Part shown: piece after piece, positions 60,320 through 64,000 of the stretch | Layout: each line of letters begins with the position of its first letter | How positions within the stretch are numbered: the stretch's first letter is position 1 | Source of the DNA: Chromatocurvus sp964613795 | GTDB lineage: Bacteria; Pseudomonadota; Gammaproteobacteria; Pseudomonadales; Halieaceae | DNA length: 64,000 bases | Assembly (NCBI GenBank): GCA_964613795.1 | Contig: CAZTJR010000001.1 | Location: 248,001 to 312,000 of the forward strand | Direction: 5' to 3' | Translations under genes and position numbers: made by a program | The notes under the pieces: generated by a model | Databases searched by the model: none | What the model was told of the DNA's origin: nothing | The model's input: only the letters and a program-made list of their open reading frames with translations

Positions 60320-61741
60320 ATGTGGAAATCGACCGGCATTGCCCTGTCCCTTGCAGTGGCGGCCTGCACTGTGACAGCGGAGCCTCTCAGTGACCGTGAA
60401 ACCGACGCGACCGTGAAAGCCTATGCCGCCGGCTACAAGGCGGGTTTCGTGTGCAGCGCTACCTTTAACGGCGGTAAGACAGTGGCGCAGATCGAGGCAC
60501 ACGAATTGAGCGGAATCTATCCGCTGGTGGCAGCGCTCATTCCCGACATGCCGATGTCGATAGACCGTGACGCACGGCGCGTCAGCGTAACCTGGGATGA
60601 TAGACTGCCGCCCAGAATCTCGCAGTGGCGTCCTCATCTGGGCTGCGTAGATCTGCCGGTGGGCGCGACTGCAGAGGCGGCAGAGTACATACCCGGCGTT
60701 ACGCTGCCGGGGTTTGAAGCGGACAGCGCTGTCGATGATGCGCAGCCCTGGAAAACCCGCATCGACGTCAATCAATCCTCCGGCAATCCCGCACTCGATG
60801 CGGTAATCGAAGACGCGTTCGCCGGCAGGTTTGGCGGTGACGAAAGGACCACGGCCGTGCTCATCGCCTCGCCGGACGCCATCCTGGCGGAGCACTACGT
60901 GGAAGGCTATACCCCGGTAACGTCCCAGCGAACCTGGTCCGTTGCCAAGAGTATTGCAGCCAGCGTGATAGGGGCCGCCGTGCATCGGGGCATGCTCGAT
61001 GTAAGCGACGCCGCAGGGCTGCCCGAGTGGTCGCATCCGGCGGATCCGCGAGCCGCGATCACGGTTGAGAATCTGCTGCAGATGGCGTCTGGCCTTGACA
61101 GCAATGCGGCGGGTAACCGCACTGACCGCGTGTACATGGGAGGCGGGCTGGTCCGGGATAACGCGACATCCGGTTCGCTTGAGGCCGAGCCGGGCGCTCG
61201 CTGGAAGTATGCCAATAACGATACGATGCTCGCGGTGTATGCGCTGCGCCATCGTTTCGACTCGCATGACGCTTTTCTGCGATTTCCCTTTGAGGCACTT
61301 CTCCACCGGATCGGCATGACGCACACCCGTCTGGAGACAGACTGGGGCGGAGATTTCATTCTCTCCAGCCAGGTCTGGACCACATCGCGCGATCTGGCGC
61401 GGCTGGGCCTGCTGCATCTCGCCGATGGCATCTGGGAGGGGGAGCGTCTGCTCGCGGAAGGCTGGGTGGATTACGTCGCCACGCCGGCCTCCTCGCAGCC
61501 GCCTGCCGCTGAAGGTGACACCCGTGCGCAGCGTGGCTATGGGGCGCAGTGGTGGCTTTACGACGATTCGCCCGGCCTGCCCGCAGATACGTTCGCTGCA
61601 CTGGGTAATCGCGGCCAGTCCCTCGTGGTGGTGCCGTCGAGGGACCTGGTGATTGTGCGTCGTGGTTACGACATGGCTGGCGGTGACTCCTTCCGGGTTG
61701 ATGAGTTTGCTGCCGCAGTGCTGGCCGCACTCGAGTCATGA
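60320..61741 (+). CDS. Serine hydrolase of the beta-lactamase/penicillin-binding fold, lipoprotein
   Basis: A 473-residue exported class C beta-lactamase-like hydrolase. ATG 60320 (MWKSTGIALSLAVAACTVTA) gives a short signal peptide with an AVAAC lipobox; an ATG at 60293 directly after the aspartokinase stop is the alternative start. The catalytic S-x-x-K is in TWSVAKSIAASVIGAA, the Y-x-N equivalent in YANNDTMLAVY, and a C-terminal GNRGQSLVVVPSRDLVIVRRGY strand replaces KTG. It may act as esterase, peptidase or amidase in the envelope. Confidence 0.87.
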   Translation: MWKSTGIALSLAVAACTVTAEPLSDRETDATVKAYAAGYKAGFVCSATFNGGKTVAQIEAHELSGIYPLVAALIPDMPMSIDRDARRVSVTWDDRLPPRISQWRPHLGCVDLPVGATAEAAEYIPGVTLPGFEADSAVDDAQPWKTRIDVNQSSGNPALDAVIEDAFAGRFGGDERTTAVLIASPDAILAEHYVEGYTPVTSQRTWSVAKSIAASVIGAAVHRGMLDVSDAAGLPEWSHPADPRAAITVENLLQMASGLDSNAAGNRTDRVYMGGGLVRDNATSGSLEAEPGARWKYANNDTMLAVYALRHRFDSHDAFLRFPFEALLHRIGMTHTRLETDWGGDFILSSQVWTTSRDLARLGLLHLADGIWEGERLLAEGWVDYVATPASSQPPAAEGDTRAQRGYGAQWWLYDDSPGLPADTFAALGNRGQSLVVVPSRDLVIVRRGYDMAGGDSFRVDEFAAAVLAALES

Positions 61742-61855
61742 TAGCGAGTCGCGTTAACCCTCCGCGGGTTTTGCACCGGCCGGTCAGTCCGGTTATCGTC
61801 ATTCTGCCGCTACTGCCAGGCGGCGGCGTCACCCCCAGCAACGAGAGGACAGGCA

Positions 61856-63112
61856 ATGCCGATGACCGCCGCACGGGCGACAGATGACAGCGCTGAGCTG
61901 TCAGAACGTGTCCATCGCGTCCGCCAGCGTAGTCTGGCATTGATCCGCGGGCTCAGCGCGGAAGACATGCAGGTGCAGGTGGCAGAGCACGCCAGCCCCA
62001 CCAAGTGGCATCTCGCGCACACCAGCTGGTTCTTCGAGCGGTTCATTCTGACGCAGGAAAACCCGGACTATCGGGTGTTTCATGCCGATTTCGACTACCT
62101 GTTCAACTCCTATTACGTGACAGCGGGGAGCATGCATCCGCGCTCGCAGCGGGGATTCCTCACCCGGCCGGGAATAGACGAGGTACTCGCTTACCGCCAG
62201 CATGTCGATGACGCCCTGCAGACTCTTCTGGCGTCGCCGCTGACACCGGCGCTGCGACAGCTCGTGGAACTCGGTCTGCATCACGAACAGCAGCATCAGG
62301 AGCTCTTGCTGACGGACATCAAGCAGGTTCTCGCCGCCAACCCTCTGGAACCCGCGCTGACCCTCAACGCGCCGGGGATATCGTCGCCAGCGCCGGCGCT
62401 GGCGTTTCACGATGGCCCCGAGGGCGTCTGCGAGATAGGCCATGCAGGGGACGCCTTCGCCTTTGACAATGAAGGCCCCAGGCATCGCGTGTTCCTGCAT
62501 TCTCATGCACTGGCGAACCGACTGGTGACTAACGGCGAGTACCGCGAGTTTATCCGCGATGGTGGTTACGACGATCCTGCGCTCTGGCTATCCGATGGCT
62601 GGGCGCTGAAGTGTGACGCCGGCTGGCAGCGGCCGCTGTACTGGGACAGCGCACTGGAAACCGAGTTTACCCTGGCCGGGCGCCAGCCGATTGATCCGCA
62701 TGCACCGGCAACCCACCTTAGTTTCTACGAAGCCGATGCCTTCGCCCGCTGGGCGGGAGCCAGGCTGCCGACGGAAGCCGAGTGGGAGTTGGCCGCCGCC
62801 GCTGTTTTGCCCGCGGGCGGGCCCGAACCCGATACCGACGACTGGCATCCCACAGGGAGTGATCACGGCAGCGGCATGCAGCAGCTGTTTGGTCAGTGCT
62901 GGCAATGGACCGCAAGCGCTTACAGCCCCTATCCGGGCTACAGTCCTCCCGCCGGCGCTATCGGCGAGTACAACGGCAAATTCATGTGCAATCAGATGGT
63001 GCTGCGCGGAAGCTCCTGCGCAACGCCGGGCGGGCATGCCCGCGTGACCTACCGCAACTTTTTTTACCCGTCGGACCGCTGGCAGTTTTCCGGTATCCGG
63101 CTCGCGCACTAG
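61856..63112 (+). CDS. egtB: Ergothioneine biosynthesis protein EgtB
   Basis: A 418-residue non-heme iron sulfoxide synthase that joins hercynine to gamma-glutamylcysteine or cysteine. The N-terminal DinB-like half has HLAHTSWFFERFIL and LHHEQQHQELLLTDIKQ (the iron-binding His residues). The C-terminal half is an FGE-sulfatase fold (GEYREFIRDGGYDDPALWLSDGW, FARWAGARLPTEAEWELAAA and WQWTASAYSPYPGYSP). GAGAGGA precedes the ATG. It is followed by egtD after 12 bp; the two form an ergothioneine operon. Confidence 0.94.
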   Translation: MPMTAARATDDSAELSERVHRVRQRSLALIRGLSAEDMQVQVAEHASPTKWHLAHTSWFFERFILTQENPDYRVFHADFDYLFNSYYVTAGSMHPRSQRGFLTRPGIDEVLAYRQHVDDALQTLLASPLTPALRQLVELGLHHEQQHQELLLTDIKQVLAANPLEPALTLNAPGISSPAPALAFHDGPEGVCEIGHAGDAFAFDNEGPRHRVFLHSHALANRLVTNGEYREFIRDGGYDDPALWLSDGWALKCDAGWQRPLYWDSALETEFTLAGRQPIDPHAPATHLSFYEADAFARWAGARLPTEAEWELAAAAVLPAGGPEPDTDDWHPTGSDHGSGMQQLFGQCWQWTASAYSPYPGYSPPAGAIGEYNGKFMCNQMVLRGSSCATPGGHARVTYRNFFYPSDRWQFSGIRLAH

Positions 63113-63124
63113 GGGAGGCGCAGA

Positions 63125-63934
63125 ATGACACAGGCAGAACCGCTCAGTGACCAGCAGCCCGACCAGCAGGTCTTTCTCAAGCATGTGCTGGAAGGGCTGG
63201 ATGCGCCGCAGAAGTGGCTGTCCCCCATGTACTTCTATGATGCGGCGGGTTCGCAGCTGTTCGACCGTATCTGTGAGCAGGATGAATACTACCCCACGCG
63301 CACGGAGCTGGAGATTATCGACACCCGGCTGGACGAGATTGTTGCCGTGGTGGGACCACGGGCGCTGATTATCGAGCCCGGCAGTGGCAGTAGCCTGAAA
63401 ACACGGACGCTGCTCGCCGCGCTGGATGATCCCGCCGGCTATGTTCCGGTGGAGATTTCCCGTGAGCATCTNNNNNNNNNNNNNNNNNNNNNNNNNNNNN
63501 NNNNNNNNNNNNNNNNNNNNNNNNNNNNNNNNNNNNNNNNNNNNNNNNNNNNNNNNNNNNNNNNNNNNNNNGAGCGCGCCTACAACGATGCGGCGGGTGT
63601 CACCGCGGCGTTCAACCTCAACCTGCTGCAGCGCATCAACAGTGAACTCTCGGCTGACTTTAAGCTGTCGCAGTTCAGCCATCGCGCGCTGTGGAACGCG
63701 CAGGACAGCCGCATTGAAATGCATCTGGTGAGTGAGCGCGACCAGCAGGTGCAGGTTGGCGGGCGCCGTTTCCACTTCGCCTGCGGCGAGCACATTCTCA
63801 GCGAGTGCTCCTACAAGTTCAGTCTCGATGGCTTCGCCGCACTCGCCGCAGAGGCGGGCTGGCAGCGCCGGCAGGTGTGGACGGATCCGCGCGACTATTT
63901 CTCGTTGCAGTACTTTGCCAGCGCTGTCGACTGA
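63125..63934 (+). CDS. egtD: L-histidine N-alpha-methyltransferase EgtD, interrupted by an assembly gap
   Basis: EgtD trimethylates histidine to hercynine, the first step of ergothioneine synthesis. LSPMYFYDAAGSQLFDRICEQDEYYPTRTELEII and LIIEPGSGSSLKTRTLLAAL (SAM motif I) precede the gap; AYNDAAGVTAAFNLNLLQRINSEL and MHLVSERDQQVQV and GEHILSECSYKFS follow. The gap happens to be in frame, but the gene is short (about 269 residues against about 320 in the family), so the missing part is probably larger than 100 bases. It is an operon with egtB. Confidence 0.94.
   Translation: MTQAEPLSDQQPDQQVFLKHVLEGLDAPQKWLSPMYFYDAAGSQLFDRICEQDEYYPTRTELEIIDTRLDEIVAVVGPRALIIEPGSGSSLKTRTLLAALDDPAGYVPVEISREHXXXXXXXXXXXXXXXXXXXXXXXXXXXXXXXXXXERAYNDAAGVTAAFNLNLLQRINSELSADFKLSQFSHRALWNAQDSRIEMHLVSERDQQVQVGGRRFHFACGEHILSECSYKFSLDGFAALAAEAGWQRRQVWTDPRDYFSLQYFASAVD
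63472..63571. other. Assembly gap (100 N) inside egtD
   Basis: Exactly 100 unknown bases, the usual placeholder. Flanks show no overlap. From family length, roughly 250 bases are expected here. Confidence 0.98.
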
Positions 63935-63967
63935 GGCAGACGTCACCCTCTACAGGAATTTTTCTTC

Positions 63968-64000
63968 ATGCCGATAGCGCTCTACCAGGTTGACGCCTTC
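63968..64000 (+). CDS. PhzF-family protein, first 11 codons
   Basis: ATG 63968 begins MPIALYQVDAF, the N-terminal signature of PhzF-like isomerases (x-Y-Q-V-D-A-F). The rest is beyond the window. It lies 33 bp after the egtD stop. Too short for more. Confidence 0.6.
   Translation, partial: MPIALYQVDAF

Overview
The window is about 64 kb of GC-rich chromosomal DNA from a proteobacterium, most likely a gammaproteobacterium of the marine OM60/NOR5 (Halieaceae) type. The taxonomic call is inference. It rests on a spirilloxanthin-type carotenoid desaturase (CrtD) at the left edge, a Tat-exported high-potential iron-sulfur protein (an electron carrier typical of purple and aerobic anoxygenic phototrophs), ergothioneine genes, and several predicted periplasmic DUF885 proteins. 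No rRNA, tRNA, CRISPR array, insertion sequence or phage gene was recognised. Two runs of exactly 100 N (8053-8152 and 63472-63571) show that this is a scaffolded draft assembly.

Layout. 1-8 kb: crtD (cut by the edge) and a coupled seven-helix membrane protein; divergently a cytochrome P450 and a glutathione S-transferase; then an EAL protein, an ATP-grasp enzyme, a methyltransferase and an MFS transporter. 8-11 kb: a 14-bp tandem repeat holding the first assembly gap, a methyltransferase-like protein, a bactofilin, an outer-membrane-type protein and a poorly coding stretch. 11-26 kb: a DUF885 protein with the full motif, an RND efflux pair, RecQ, a ferredoxin-reductase-type flavoprotein, the HiPIP, a PnuC/PnuT-family transporter with a YkoF-like partner, a 1-Cys peroxiredoxin, AzlC-AzlD-MFS with an upstream small ORF, and a cytochrome c.

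26-47 kb looks like a catabolic and uptake island for an amino- or imino-acid: old yellow enzyme, DHDPS-family aldolase/deaminase, DAO-family flavoprotein, a four-gene polar amino acid ABC transporter, a [2Fe-2S]/FAD/[2Fe-2S] fusion dehydrogenase, an SDR, a lambda-crystallin-type dehydrogenase, a TonB-receptor remnant, a DUF885 protein, a PcaR/PobR-type IclR regulator, a GabD-like dehydrogenase divergent from a class III aminotransferase (with a three-half-site operator between them), a divergent GcvPA/GcvPB-like pair without GcvT or GcvH, and an ATP-NAD-kinase-family protein. The DHDPS, DAO and fusion-dehydrogenase set matches the enzymes of D-hydroxyproline oxidation, but no epimerase is present, so the substrate is unproven.

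47-64 kb: an exported S9 peptidase, a NodB-family deacetylase/imidase, a methyltransferase, three more DUF885 proteins around a PcaIJ-like CoA transferase, an aspartate kinase, an exported serine hydrolase, EgtB and EgtD (ergothioneine), and the first codons of a PhzF-family gene.

The most unusual feature is the set of five DUF885 proteins. Only the one at 11.3 kb keeps the canonical His-Glu...Pro-Gly-His motif. The other four have altered versions of it, and three of them lie next to a CoA transferase and an exported peptidase. They may be a specialised, possibly non-hydrolytic, periplasmic subfamily.
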